Of a stretch of DNA of 64,000 bases, positions 15,709 to 24,544 are shown one piece after another. Below the pieces are notes generated by a model. That model was not told the origin of the DNA. It saw only the letters and a program-made list of their open reading frames with translations, and searched no databases. The translations under genes were made by a program, and so were the position numbers. How positions within the stretch are numbered: the first letter of the stretch is position 1; each line of letters starts with the position of its first letter. Source of the DNA: Ruegeria sp. EL01 (GTDB lineage: Bacteria > Pseudomonadota > Alphaproteobacteria > Rhodobacterales > Rhodobacteraceae); NCBI RefSeq assembly GCF_900313035.1, contig NZ_OMPS01000009.1, positions 103 to 64,102 on the forward strand. The letters are read 5' to 3'.

Positions 15709-16005
15709 ATGAGTTTTGCACACGACCACTTCACCATGAGCTACCATCAGGCCTGCGACTATGGCATCGACTATCGCGGTTTTGAAAAGGTGGCCTGCCT
15801 TCCAGAAGGGGTTTCGCTTGTTGCTGTAGCGGGTGTCTGGGGCGACTACCAGAACATCCGCTGCTTGTTTGTGGACGTCGCTGGAAATGGCTACATGCGA
15901 AATATCCGTTGGTGGGGCGATAAAGGTTATCCGATCAAGGAGTTGGGTATTGATGCGAAGGAAATTGCCGTTGGACAGCAATTTTTCTTCGCGGAAACTG
16001 AGTGA
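15709..16005 (+). CDS. Hypothetical protein after relaxase
   Basis: 98-residue protein that I do not recognise. It is rich in aromatic residues (DYGIDYRGF, NIRWWGDKGYPIKELG) and resembles a small beta-rich soluble domain; no signal or membrane segment. The ATG at 15709 follows AGGAAGGGAA at good distance; an upstream in-frame ATG at 15676 overlaps the relaxase end and is less likely. It begins 16 bases after the relaxase stop. Confidence 0.55.
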   Translation: MSFAHDHFTMSYHQACDYGIDYRGFEKVACLPEGVSLVAVAGVWGDYQNIRCLFVDVAGNGYMRNIRWWGDKGYPIKELGIDAKEIAVGQQFFFAETE

Positions 16006-16075
16006 TTTCTGCTCAACCTTCCCAGCACATCAACGAGTTTGAGCGGCTCCGGGTTTGAGTGTGTTTTTTCAGACT

Positions 16076-16194
16076 TGCCATACTACGGTGTGGCATATCT
16101 ATCATTTATGCCATACTATGGTATTGCAGTTATTAACTAACTGCCATACTATGGTATTACGATTAAGTCAAATATGCAAAACCATAGGTTGGCA
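16076..16194 (+). promoter_or_regulatory. Four operator-like repeats phased at exactly 33 bp
   Basis: Four 20-bp units start at 16076, 16109, 16142 and 16175. Units 2 and 3 share TGCCATACTATGGTATT; unit 1 is TGCCATACTACGGTGTGGCA, and unit 4 is closest to the pattern on the opposite strand (TGCAAAACCATAGGTTGGCA). Each is an imperfect palindrome. The 33-bp step is about three helical turns, so four dimers would line up on one face. The last unit covers the ribosome-binding region of mmpA, which suggests autorepression. Confidence 0.7.
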
Positions 16195-16195
16195 G

Positions 16196-16657
16196 ATGTC
16201 CGTCACACGCGCGAAACAGAGGCAAGCCGAAGACAAGATCAATCAGGCTAGACGGATGGCTCAGGCCTTCGCCAAGCCACTTGGGGGCTGGATCGCGACC
16301 TTCCAGGAAGCCATCGGCATGAGCGCGCCCGCACTAGCCGAACGGCTCGGCGTATCCAGGAACAGCATCTACAGCTCCGTCCAGAAGGAAAAAGCTGGAA
16401 CAATCTCCCTGAATCAGCTCGACAAGATGGCTGAGGCCATGGGTGGAAAGCTAGTTTATGCGATCATCCCGCGCGAAGGGCTGGTCGAAGAGATCGTCAT
16501 GGCTCAGGCCCGCAAGAAGGCCAAACGCATAATAAAGCGCACCCGCGCGCACATGGCCTTGGAAGAGCAGATCGAAGGCCTGCGCAGCCAGGAAGAAATG
16601 ATCGAAGAACTTGCGAGAGAAATCGCACGTGAGATGCCGAGGGATTTCTGGAAGTGA
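16196..16657 (+). CDS. mmpA: Mobile mystery protein A (HTH regulator, antitoxin-like)
   Basis: 153-residue XRE-type helix-turn-helix protein. Residues about 50-100 contain FQEAIGMSAPALAERLGVSRNSIYSSVQKEKAGTISLNQL (helix-turn-helix), preceded by a basic region and followed by the AEAMGGKLVYAIIPREG segment usual in MmpA. The C-terminal 45 residues are a charged coiled coil. I start at 16196 (MSVTRAKQRQ); the frame opens 141 bases earlier but that part lies in the operator array. It overlaps mmpB by 4 bases (GTGA). It probably represses its own promoter through the four repeats. Confidence 0.8.
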   Translation: MSVTRAKQRQAEDKINQARRMAQAFAKPLGGWIATFQEAIGMSAPALAERLGVSRNSIYSSVQKEKAGTISLNQLDKMAEAMGGKLVYAIIPREGLVEEIVMAQARKKAKRIIKRTRAHMALEEQIEGLRSQEEMIEELAREIAREMPRDFWK

Positions 16658-17277
16658 CCTTGGAACTGCACGAACCCTCCGGCGCAACACCACTGACACC
16701 GGACGAGTTGCTTGGCCTCAAGGCCAAGCACATCACCTCGCGCGGAGAGCTGAACGAGCTGGAGGGTGAAAACATCATCGAGGGGCTGACCTGGCTGGAA
16801 CGGCGTCCCAAGTCCTTTGATGTTCTGACCGACAATGCCGCTCGCGAGGTCCACAAGCGATTGTTTGGCCAGGTTTGGGATTGGGCGGGCGTCTACCGGC
16901 TATCCGAGAAGAACATCGGTGTGCCAGTCTGGCACATCTCGACTGAGATGCGCACCTGCCTCGACGATGCCCGCTACTGGCGCGAGAACGGCACCTACGA
17001 GCCGCTGGAAGCCATCGCACGTTTCCACCATAAGCTGGTCTGGGTCCACCCCTTTGCCAATGGCAACGGACGCTGGGCGAGGATCATGGCGGATGCCTAC
17101 CTGGCCACAATTGATCCAGAAATCTTCCTCGATTGGTCAGGTGGCGGGGCACTAACCGCAGACAGCAACCATCGGGCTCGCTACATCGCGGCTCTGCGCG
17201 CGGCAGATGGGTTTGAGTTCGGGCCGCTAGTTGAACTGGTCGATTCAATAGGCTTTGTTGCACAAATCGGGGTCTGA
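16654..17277 (+). CDS. mmpB: Mobile mystery protein B (Fic domain), C-terminus altered by IS
   Basis: 207-residue Fic/Doc-fold protein. The complete Fic motif HPFANGNGRWAR lies at about residues 132-143, so it should transfer AMP or another phosphate-linked group to a protein target. Upstream, VHKRLFGQVWDWAGVYR is the usual Fic N-terminal helix pair, and ELEGEN near residue 35 could belong to an inhibitory helix. It starts at GTG within the mmpA stop. From 17251 on the reading frame (GFVAQIGV) is encoded by the IS terminal repeat, so the native last residues are lost. Confidence 0.8.
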   Translation: MTLELHEPSGATPLTPDELLGLKAKHITSRGELNELEGENIIEGLTWLERRPKSFDVLTDNAAREVHKRLFGQVWDWAGVYRLSEKNIGVPVWHISTEMRTCLDDARYWRENGTYEPLEAIARFHHKLVWVHPFANGNGRWARIMADAYLATIDPEIFLDWSGGGALTADSNHRARYIAALRAADGFEFGPLVELVDSIGFVAQIGV

Positions 17278-18300
17278 ACGCACTTCCCCTTTCCGCGGAC
17301 AGACTCATCCTACGGGCTCTGTGATGGGTATGCCAAGAGCGGTGTAGCGGTTGAGCACCGCGATCCGGATCTGTAGCTCAGCGACCTGCCGGTCGAAGTC
17401 TCGGGCCATGAGGCCTTGGCCCAGGAGTTTGAGGCAGTGCATCTTCGTCTCTGCGCGACTTCGGCGGTGATAGCCGGTCAACTTTCGCCAGAGTGCCCGT
17501 CCAAGATATTTGGACGCCCTGACAGCTTCGTTTCGGGCGATAGCTCCTGCCGTGGTTGGCTTCCAAAGTTGGGCATTCTTGCGTGGCGGGATGATGGCGG
17601 CGGCTCCGCGAGCGGCAATCACATTGTGGCAGCTGCGCGTGTCGTAGGCCCCATCAGCGGTGACCGTGGCAATCTCTTGGTCGGGCGGGATTTGGTCCAG
17701 CAGGTCGGGCAACATAGGAGCATCGCCGACATTGCTTGTCGTGACGCCAACTGCGCGGATCTCCAGTGTTTCCTCGTCCATACCGAGATGCAGCTTGCGC
17801 CAAAGGCGCTTCTTTGGTCCGCCATGCTTACGGGCGTTCCACTCTCCTTCACCCTCCGCTTTGATCCCGGTCGCGTCGATCAGCAGGTGCAAAGGACCCG
17901 TCCCTCCGCGATAGGGGATAGCGACGCTCATCGTCTTCTGGCGGCGGCAAAGAGTGCTGAAGTCTGGCACTTTCCAGTCAAGGCCTGCCAGCCGCAACAA
18001 ACTTTCGACGAACCCGGTCGTCTGGCGAAGGGGCATGCCGAATAGCACCTTCATCGTGAGGCAAACCTGGATTGCCGCGTCGCTAAACTCGCGCTGACGA
18101 CCGCGCTTGCCGGTCGACGAAGCGTACCATTCCATCTCAGGATCAAGCCAGATCGATAGCGAACCGCGCTGCTTCAACGCTGTGTTGTACGAAGGCCAGT
18201 TCCTGGTCTTGTACTTCGTAGGGGACCAACTGCTCATGCACCGTTGCTACCCCACTGGATTCAAACAGGGAATCCCTCGCCCCATTTGTGCAACAAAGCC
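17251..18300 (-). mobile_element. IS5-family insertion sequence (IS903-like)
   Basis: 1050-bp element with 17-bp perfect terminal inverted repeats GGCTTTGTTGCACAAAT (17251-17267 and reversed at 18284-18300), one transposase on the minus strand. IS903-type elements make 9-bp target duplications; here the flanks are GATTCAATA and GCATTTCGC, so none exists. The left flank is mmpB and the right flank a truncated chromosomal gene. The element therefore marks a recombination or deletion junction. Confidence 0.85.
17305..18237 (-). CDS. IS5-family transposase (IS903-type)
   Basis: 310-residue DDE transposase. The N-terminus KYKTRNWPSYNTALKQRGSL is the usual start of this group. Catalytic segments: LHLLIDATGIK (Asp), TVTADGAYDT (Asp), and a late YHRRSRAETKMHCLKLLGQGL with the conserved Y-(2)-R-(3)-E-(6)-K signature. 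Frame intact, so it may be active. Located centrally in the element with both inverted repeats present. Confidence 0.9.
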   Translation of the reverse strand: MSSWSPTKYKTRNWPSYNTALKQRGSLSIWLDPEMEWYASSTGKRGRQREFSDAAIQVCLTMKVLFGMPLRQTTGFVESLLRLAGLDWKVPDFSTLCRRQKTMSVAIPYRGGTGPLHLLIDATGIKAEGEGEWNARKHGGPKKRLWRKLHLGMDEETLEIRAVGVTTSNVGDAPMLPDLLDQIPPDQEIATVTADGAYDTRSCHNVIAARGAAAIIPPRKNAQLWKPTTAGAIARNEAVRASKYLGRALWRKLTGYHRRSRAETKMHCLKLLGQGLMARDFDRQVAELQIRIAVLNRYTALGIPITEPVG

Positions 18301-19178
18301 GCATTTCGCCCTTTGGGGTTGATGCGCCGATGCGCAAACTGGATGGATTTCTACCGGGCCATGCATATGCTAAATCTATCGTAGATATCGCGCTGTGGGA
18401 CCTGTTCGGTCAGGCCACGGGTTTGCCGCTTTATGCACTTTTGGGCGGGCGGACGCGCAAGGATATGCCGCTTTACCACTCGATCACTTGCATTGCGCCA
18501 GACGAAATGGCTCGGATCGCAGCCACCGCGTATCAAAGCGGTATACGTCAGTTTCAGGTCAAGCTGGGTGCCGATGCGGATTGGGAGGCCGATGCGGAAC
18601 GTTTGCTCAAAGTGCGCGAAGCGGTGGGACCGGGTCCGATTGTCTATGGCGATTGGAACTGCGGGGCCTCGCGATTGCATGCGACACGCACAGGCCGTGC
18701 GGTGGCGCATCTTGATGTCATGTTGGAACAGCCCTGCAAAACGCTAGAAGACTGTGCGGCTGTTCGACAGGCCACCGGTCTGCCGATGAAAATTGACGAA
18801 AACGCCTGTGATCTGGCCTCGTTGTTGCAGGCACACGCGCTGGGCTGCATGGACGCTGTGGCGCTGAAACTGTCCAAATTCGGTGGTTTGTCAGCTATGC
18901 GCCGGGCGCGAGATCTTTGCGTGCAACTGGGCACCGAAACCTGCGCCGAATGCACATGGGGCTCGGATATCGTAACCGCCGCCTCGCTGCATTTTGCAGC
19001 ATCCACGCCGCACGGGGCATTGCTGAACACCTGCGATCTGTCGTCTTACGTGGCGCCGCGGGTCTGCCCGGACGCCCCTGTGCGAACCAATGGTCGTATT
19101 GCCCCGCCCGAGGGCCCGGGCCTGGGCGTTGTGCCCGATATGGATGTCCTGGGTTCCCCGATTTTGGAGGTTGTTTGA
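18301..19178 (+). pseudogene. Mandelate racemase/muconate lactonising enzyme family, 5' truncated by IS
   Basis: Enolase-superfamily enzyme without its N-terminal cap domain. What remains (292 codons) begins inside the barrel-preceding region (DGFLPGHAYAKSIVDIALWDL) and includes the base Lys in QFQVKLG, metal ligands in GDWNC, LEQPC and KIDEN, and the second Lys segment LKLSKFGG, so the barrel is whole. Full-length members have about 360-380 residues. A GTG at 18288 inside the IS end could initiate a short hybrid, but a stable enzyme is unlikely. It overlaps nothing and is followed after one base by the aminotransferase gene. Exact substrate (for example a hydroxyproline or betaine derivative) unknown. 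Confidence 0.75.
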
Positions 19179-19179
19179 G

Positions 19180-20454
19180 ATGCTTAAGATTAACACTCAA
19201 TCTGAATGGATCGCCCGCGCGCAGGCGGTCTTGCCTGCCGGAGGGTTTGGCAATTTCGATCCCGGTATCATTATTGCCCGAGGTGAAGGCAGCCGGGTTT
19301 GGGATGAGGACGGTACCGAATACATCGACTACCTAATCGGCTCGGGGCCAATGCTGTTGGGCCATGGTCATCCCGAAGTGATGGAAGCCGTGCTGGAGCA
19401 ACTACCCAAGGGCATGACCTTCTTTGCCAATAACAGCAAAGGGATCGAACTGGCCGAGGCCATTGTGGATGCAGTACCTTGTTGCGAACAGGTGCGGTTT
19501 GTCGCCTCGGGTGGCGAGGCGGACATGTATGCGATCCGCCTGGCGCGTGCCTATACCGGACGCGATAAGATCGTGAAATTCGAAGGCGGTTACCATGGTA
19601 TGAGCGCCGAAGCGCAGATGAGCCTTGCCCCCAACCGCGAGGTCAATTTCCCGCAGGCTGTGCCGGACAGCGCAGGTATCCCCGCGGGCGTGGCTGAGCA
19701 GATGTTGGTCGCGCCCTTCAATGATCTGGAGGCCGTCTCAACCCTGCTGGATGAGCATAATGATATCGCGGCGATCATGGCCGAGCCATTGCAACGGATC
19801 ATTCCCGCGATGCCCGGATACCTGCAGGGGTTGCGTGATTTGTGCGACAAACACAATGTGCTGCTGATCTTCGATGAAATCGTGACCGGGTTCCGTCTGG
19901 CTTATGGCGGTGCCCAGGAACGGTATGGTGTGACCCCGGACATCTGCACCTTGGGCAAGATCACCGGCGGGGGCTTTCCGCTGGCGGCCGTTGGTGCCAG
20001 TGCCGAGATCATGCAGCATTTCGATAAGTCGCGCGTAGGTGCAGAGGGCTGGTTGATGCAATTGGGGACTTTGTCCGGCAATCCAGTGGCGTCCGTGGCA
20101 GGGTTGAAGACAATGGAGATTTTGCGGCGAGACGGGGCGTATGATCGGCTTCGCGCAATCGGTGGTGCGTTACAGAAAATGCAATCTGACGCGTTGAGCG
20201 GGGCAGGGATTGTCCATCAGATCTGTGGGGACGAAACGCTGTTCGATATTTATTTTACCGACAATACCTGCCGAGATTACCGCAGCGCCAAACACGATGA
20301 CCCCAAACGCAATGCCACATACAACGCTGTCTTGCGCGAACACGGGATCTTCAAATCACCGGGCAAGCTGTATCCGTCGCTAGCGCTAAGCGAAACTGAT
20401 CTGTCACAAACAAAAGAGGCAGTCGCAAGGGCTGTTGCGGCAATCTGCGAATAG
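19180..20454 (+). CDS. Class III aminotransferase (glutamate-1-semialdehyde aminomutase-like)
   Basis: 424-residue PLP enzyme, aminotransferase class III. Seen: N-terminal ARAQAVLPAGGFGNFDP, VASGGEADMYAIRLARAYTGR (phosphate/PLP region), LLIFDEIVTGFRLAYGG (Asp that holds PLP) and the PLP lysine in LGKITGGGFPLAAVG near 265. The ATG at 19180 is two bases after the enolase-family stop; both were presumably one catabolic operon before the IS event. Resemblance to HemL is strong, but operon context and the presence of a separate tetrapyrrole cluster argue for a catabolic amino-acid role. A terminator follows. Confidence 0.8.
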   Translation: MLKINTQSEWIARAQAVLPAGGFGNFDPGIIIARGEGSRVWDEDGTEYIDYLIGSGPMLLGHGHPEVMEAVLEQLPKGMTFFANNSKGIELAEAIVDAVPCCEQVRFVASGGEADMYAIRLARAYTGRDKIVKFEGGYHGMSAEAQMSLAPNREVNFPQAVPDSAGIPAGVAEQMLVAPFNDLEAVSTLLDEHNDIAAIMAEPLQRIIPAMPGYLQGLRDLCDKHNVLLIFDEIVTGFRLAYGGAQERYGVTPDICTLGKITGGGFPLAAVGASAEIMQHFDKSRVGAEGWLMQLGTLSGNPVASVAGLKTMEILRRDGAYDRLRAIGGALQKMQSDALSGAGIVHQICGDETLFDIYFTDNTCRDYRSAKHDDPKRNATYNAVLREHGIFKSPGKLYPSLALSETDLSQTKEAVARAVAAICE

Positions 20455-20484
20455 CGATCCAAAAATCTTCCGGATGAATCAATT

Positions 20485-20512
20485 GGGCCGCTGTCGAAAT
20501 TGACAGCGGCCC
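20485..20512 (+). terminator. Hairpin terminator after the aminotransferase gene
   Basis: GGGCCGCTGTC, loop GAAATT, GACAGCGGCCC: perfect 11-bp stem 30 bp after the stop codon. The following run is only partly T-rich (GATTTTGG). It lies between convergent genes and could serve both strands. Confidence 0.65.
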
Positions 20513-20688
20513 TAACTGATTGGATTTTGGGGTTCAGTCTCGCCCCCTCGAATACTTACTACAACACCAACAATCTAAAACTTTTCGATACTTTCGAGAC
20601 TGATCCGACTTTCCAACCGGTATGACACCGTAATGCCCGATGGCAGAGCGGGCGACAGTGAAGTAGTTCACATTGCATAAACTTTTTG

Positions 20689-21648
20689 TCAATTTTTCCA
20701 ATCAAAGAAACCAGGACCTGCCTGTTTCAACAGATTGGCGGCCATATCGCGACCCATTTCCGCCCCATCAGCGACAGATCCGGTCAATTCCTCGGTTATT
20801 GATTCTGATCCGTCGGGGCGCAGAACTTCACCGCGCAGGCGCAATTGACCGTTCACGAGTTCTGCCAGACCAGCGATCGGAGTTTCGCAGGACCCGTCCA
20901 GCGCGCCAAGCAACGCGCGTTCGGCCTGCAGGCGCTGATTGGTTTCGCCATGATGGATGGCTTCGAGCATTTGGGCGGTGCGATGGTCGGTGCCGCGCCG
21001 TTCAATGCAGATGGTGCCTTGTGCAATGGCAGGCAGCATCTCATTCGGTGAGATTGCGGTGGCCGGAACATCGCACATGTCCAGACGCCGCAGTCCCGCC
21101 ATAGCCAGAAACGTACAATCGGCCACACCATCGGACAGTTTTTTCAGGCGGGTTTGGACATTGCCACGGAACTCTACCACATTCAAATCCGGGCGGCGGT
21201 GCAGCAACTGAGCCCGTCGCCGCAACGACGAAGTGCCCACCACGGCGCCCTCGGGCAGATCATGGATTGATCCCAGGTGTTCCGAGATGAAAGCGTCGCG
21301 TACGTCTTCCCGGGGAAGGTACGTGTCCAGCACCAACCCCTCGGGTTGGTCGACCGGCATGTCTTTGGTCGAATGCACGGCGATATCAATGTCGCCCCGC
21401 AGCATCGCCTCTTCTATCTCTTTGGTGAAAAGACCTTTGTTGCCAATCTCCTTCAGCGGTCTGTCCGCGTCGATCATGGCCCGGTTGTCGCCTGTGGTCT
21501 TGATGACCGTAATCTCAAACGCCTCATTGGGAAGATCGAACGCCTTGCTCAGCCTTTGGCGTGTCTCATAGGCCTGAGCCAGCGCAAGCGGCGAACCACG
21601 GGTGCCAATCCTAAGGGGCGATGCGGGGGTGGGCAGGGTCAATGTCAT
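20689..21648 (-). CDS. hemC: Porphobilinogen deaminase (hydroxymethylbilane synthase)
   Basis: Joins four porphobilinogens into hydroxymethylbilane in haem, bacteriochlorophyll and B12 synthesis. 319 residues from MTLTLP at 21648, the usual length; the frame opens 54 bases earlier. Motifs: RIGTRGSPLALAQA, IKTTGD, FTKEIEEAMLRGDIDIAVHSTKDMP, GTSSLRRRAQLL, EFRGNVQTRLKKL, and the dipyrromethane-binding Cys in LGALDGSCETPI. Divergent from hemE with 105 bp between, so the two may share a control region. Confidence 0.95.
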   Translation of the reverse strand: MTLTLPTPASPLRIGTRGSPLALAQAYETRQRLSKAFDLPNEAFEITVIKTTGDNRAMIDADRPLKEIGNKGLFTKEIEEAMLRGDIDIAVHSTKDMPVDQPEGLVLDTYLPREDVRDAFISEHLGSIHDLPEGAVVGTSSLRRRAQLLHRRPDLNVVEFRGNVQTRLKKLSDGVADCTFLAMAGLRRLDMCDVPATAISPNEMLPAIAQGTICIERRGTDHRTAQMLEAIHHGETNQRLQAERALLGALDGSCETPIAGLAELVNGQLRLRGEVLRPDGSESITEELTGSVADGAEMGRDMAANLLKQAGPGFFDWKN

Positions 21649-21753
21649 GCGCCCAGCTTTAGTCGCGTCACATTGCCCTGACAATGGGGCCGCGCTTGAC
21701 AAATTGCCGCCGAAGGTCGACCCGTTGCCCGGACGTGACGATTGGGGGCGAAG

Positions 21754-22788
21754 ATGGTCGAGACAAAAAAACTGCTGCGGGCACTGGCGGGCGAAGTGCA
21801 GGATGTGCCGCCGATCTGGATGATGCGCCAGGCCGGACGGTATCTACCGGAATACCGCGCGACACGAGCGCAGGCGGGCGATTTTTTGTCATTGTGCTAT
21901 AACCCCGAACTGGCCGCCGAGGTCACGCTGCAACCGATCCGCCGTTATGGGTTCGACGCGGCGATCCTGTTTGCCGACATCTTGCTGGTGCCGCAAGCGC
22001 TGGGTGCGGACCTTTGGTTTGTCACCGGCGAAGGCCCACGTTTGTCCACAATCACGCAGCCGTCGGAGTTTGAGGCATTGAAGCCGGTCAGCGATATTCA
22101 TGAAACGCTATCGCCGATCTATGAAACCGTCCGCATCCTGTCGCGGGAATTGCCGGCTGAGACAACCTTGATCGGCTTTGCCGGCGCACCCTGGACCGTC
22201 GCGACGTATATGATCGCGGGACGTGGAACGCCTGATCAGGGTCCTGCCCATGCACTGCGTGAGGGTGACACCGCGTTGTTCGAGGCTTTGTTGGATCGGA
22301 TCACCGCGGCAACAATCGAATATCTGTCAGCCCAGATTGAAGCTGGGGCCGAGGTGGTCAAGATTTTTGACAGCTGGGCCGGATCTTTGAAAGGCGAAGC
22401 ATTTCAAAAATATGCCGTCGAACCTTGTCGGGTGATCACGCAAGCCATCAAAGCGCGCCACCCCGGTATCCCGGTGATCGGGTTCCCAAGGGAAGCTGGT
22501 GAGGGCTATGTCGGGTTTGCAGGGGCGACTGGCGTGGATTGCGTGGCGCTGGACAATTCTGTTTCTCTGGATTGGGCAGTGGAACATGTGCAGGTCGACG
22601 GGTGCATTCAGGGCAATCTGGCCTCGTCCCATATGGTGACCGGTGGGCAGGCGCTGGTGGACGAGACGCGTCGGATCGTTGATGCGTTTTCAAACGGGCC
22701 GCATATTTTCAATCTTGGACACGGGATCACACCGGATGCGGATCCGGAAAATGTTCAATTGATGATCGATACCGTGCGCAGCCGGTGA
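21754..22788 (+). CDS. hemE: Uroporphyrinogen decarboxylase
   Basis: Converts uroporphyrinogen III to coproporphyrinogen III. 344 residues from the ATG at 21754 ([11 protein letters not shown]), preceded by GGGGGCG. The signature [17 protein letters not shown] lies near residue 22, followed by [16 protein letters not shown] and [14 protein letters not shown] near 140; [11 protein letters not shown] and the GNLASSHMV region complete the barrel. Length and motifs are normal. A terminator hairpin follows at 22793. Confidence 0.95.
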   Translation: MVETKKLLRALAGEVQDVPPIWMMRQAGRYLPEYRATRAQAGDFLSLCYNPELAAEVTLQPIRRYGFDAAILFADILLVPQALGADLWFVTGEGPRLSTITQPSEFEALKPVSDIHETLSPIYETVRILSRELPAETTLIGFAGAPWTVATYMIAGRGTPDQGPAHALREGDTALFEALLDRITAATIEYLSAQIEAGAEVVKIFDSWAGSLKGEAFQKYAVEPCRVITQAIKARHPGIPVIGFPREAGEGYVGFAGATGVDCVALDNSVSLDWAVEHVQVDGCIQGNLASSHMVTGGQALVDETRRIVDAFSNGPHIFNLGHGITPDADPENVQLMIDTVRSR

Positions 22789-22792
22789 AGGC

Positions 22793-22812
22793 GAAGGGGG
22801 CCAGCCCCCTTC
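22793..22812 (+). terminator. Terminator between hemE and the CoA-transferase gene
   Basis: GAAGGGGG, loop CCAG, CCCCCTTC, then TTGG. An 8-bp GC-rich stem 4 bp after the hemE stop, lying between convergent genes. Confidence 0.6.
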
Positions 22813-22846
22813 TTGGCCTGTGGCCAATTCATCCCCGGGGATATTG

Positions 22847-23956
22847 TTAGCCAGATGAAGGATCAGGCCGGCTCTGGGTGTTGAGGTCTGCCAGAATTTC
22901 CACTGTGTGCTCGCCCCGAGCCGGGATGGGTTTTGGGTGCCAGGGGGTGTTCGAGAACCTTGGCGCGGGTGCGGCTTGCAGCGTTCCATCGATGTCGCGC
23001 CATGTTTGGCGCGCGGCGTTCATGTCATGCGTCAGCGCCTGTTCTGGGCTGAGAACTGGCGCGACGCAGGCGTCTGTACCGTGGAACAATGCAGCCCAAT
23101 GATCGCGGCTGTGCGTGAGAAACAGTGCAGCAAGGCGGCGCGACTGATCTGGCCAGAGCGATCGGTCGAATTGCTTTTGGAACGTCTCATCGTCTGAGAG
23201 GCCCATGATCTGTAGAAATTCAGCGTAGAACTTTGGTTCAAGGCATTGGACGGTGATGAAGCCACCATCTGAACAGACATAGGTTCGGCTCCAATGCGGA
23301 CCATCCAATAGGCTTTGACCGCGTGCCTCGGACAGATTGCCGCTTTGGCGCATGCTCATGAGCAGGTTCATCATATGGGCCGAGCCATCGTAAATGGCTG
23401 CGTCCACGATGGTGCCTTGTCCCGTTCGTTGGGCGTTGATCAAACCAGCCAGGAGGCCAGTGACCAGATACAGGGCACCGCCGCCGATGTCGCCGACAAG
23501 TGTGGCAGGCGTTTGCGGAGGGTTTTCGGGTGTCGACGCGTACCAGAGTGCGCCGGACAAGGAGATGTAGTTCAGGTCATGACCAGCAGCCTCGGACAGC
23601 GGGCTGTCCTGTCCCCAGCCTGTCATCCGACCATAGACCAGTTTGGGGTTTCGTTCCTGGCACTGTTCGGGTCCAAGGCCCAAGCGTTCCATGACGCCGG
23701 GCCGAAACCCCTCGATCAGTGCATCGGCGGTGTCGATCAGGCGTTTGGCGGTGTGTAGGTCTGTGTCGTCTTTGAGGTCGAGTTCAATCGATCGCTTGCC
23801 GCGATCCAGGACAGAACGTTCGGGCATGCCCGGAGTCACACCTCCGCCCTTGCGGTGGATGGTGATGACATCGGCTCCAAGATCCGCAAGCAACATAGCT
23901 GCAAACGGGGCGGGCCCCAGGCCTTCGATTTCTATGAGGCGTAGTCCGTCTAGCAT
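22847..23956 (-). CDS. CaiB/BaiF family CoA-transferase or acyl-CoA racemase
   Basis: 369-residue family III CoA-transferase, close to alpha-methylacyl-CoA racemase. Motifs: LDGLRLIEIEGLGPAPFAAMLLADLGADVITI at the N-terminus, GFRPGVMERLGLGPEQC, YGRMTGWGQDSPLSEAAGHDLNY (the His is the racemase His equivalent) and VGDIGGGALYLVTGLLAGL (Asp equivalent), which favours the racemase. The ATG at 23956 has AGGGAGAA 7 bases ahead; an ATG 21 bases earlier does not. Racemase activity on 2-methylacyl-CoA is inferred. A crotonase remnant lies just upstream. Confidence 0.8.
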   Translation of the reverse strand: MLDGLRLIEIEGLGPAPFAAMLLADLGADVITIHRKGGGVTPGMPERSVLDRGKRSIELDLKDDTDLHTAKRLIDTADALIEGFRPGVMERLGLGPEQCQERNPKLVYGRMTGWGQDSPLSEAAGHDLNYISLSGALWYASTPENPPQTPATLVGDIGGGALYLVTGLLAGLINAQRTGQGTIVDAAIYDGSAHMMNLLMSMRQSGNLSEARGQSLLDGPHWSRTYVCSDGGFITVQCLEPKFYAEFLQIMGLSDDETFQKQFDRSLWPDQSRRLAALFLTHSRDHWAALFHGTDACVAPVLSPEQALTHDMNAARQTWRDIDGTLQAAPAPRFSNTPWHPKPIPARGEHTVEILADLNTQSRPDPSSG

Positions 23957-24544
23957 GCGACAATTCTCCCTGCGCACAGGTTCCGATACTGTGGCCGGAT
24001 TGCAAGAGAGACGTTCCGCGACGTGGCGTCTTGACCGGAAGGGCCAGGAGACCGTGCCTTCGGGTGTTTTGTTCTACCTGACGCACGAGAGAACAGATGC
24101 CGACGGTTCGGCATGAGAAAAGCGGGCGCACGGCGTGGATTGCACTGAGTCGCCCTGCGGTACTGAACGCCATTCATGATGAGCTGTCAGCGCGATTGGC
24201 TGGTCACGGTGTTTAACGGGACTACCCGCGATTCGTCTGAAGGGATCCACCTCAAAACCCGGACCGAAGAGGTCGGCTTGCGGCAGGCTGCCGCCGAGCG
24301 GGGTCAGGGCACATGCGGCTGGCCGACCAACCAAGAGCTACCGAAGCATAGTCGGTAGAGCGGTTGATGAATTGGGAAGAGGCCAGCACGCATTCAGTGC
24401 TTTCTCCGCTGGGCACAACGCGGCGAAAACCCGACAAACGCGGTGCAAAATGGCGCCAAGAAATTTGCGCAATGCAGTGTGCAGAATTGATCTGTTCCGT
24501 CTCCGCTCTGCGCGATAGTGTGTCCGCCAGAACGGGGAGCAAGA
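23957..24544. other. 590-bp gap holding a decayed crotonase gene
   Basis: No complete gene. The first 140 bp hold the CoA-transferase promoter. A 39-codon enoyl-CoA hydratase-like piece lies at 24097-24216. The rest (24217-24530) shows no family resemblance and precedes the ABC transporter operon, so it must contain that operon's promoter. Confidence 0.5.
24097..24216 (+). pseudogene. N-terminal remnant of an enoyl-CoA hydratase/isomerase
   Basis: 39 codons from ATG 24097 to TAA 24214 read MPTVRHEKSGRTAWIALSRP followed by AVLNAIHDELSARLAGHGV. The stretch W-I-A-L-S-R-P-x-x-L-N-A-I is the N-terminal signature of the crotonase superfamily, whose members have about 260 residues. Nothing of the CoA-binding or oxyanion segments follows in any frame that I can see. 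It sits divergently beside an acyl-CoA racemase-type gene, consistent with a former acyl-CoA degradation pair. Decay rather than a working 39-residue peptide is my reading. Confidence 0.6.

Noticed and set aside
21649-21753. Chromosome origin next to hemE, as in Caulobacter
   Set aside because: The 105-bp hemC-hemE gap has no DnaA boxes or AT-rich unwinding region.
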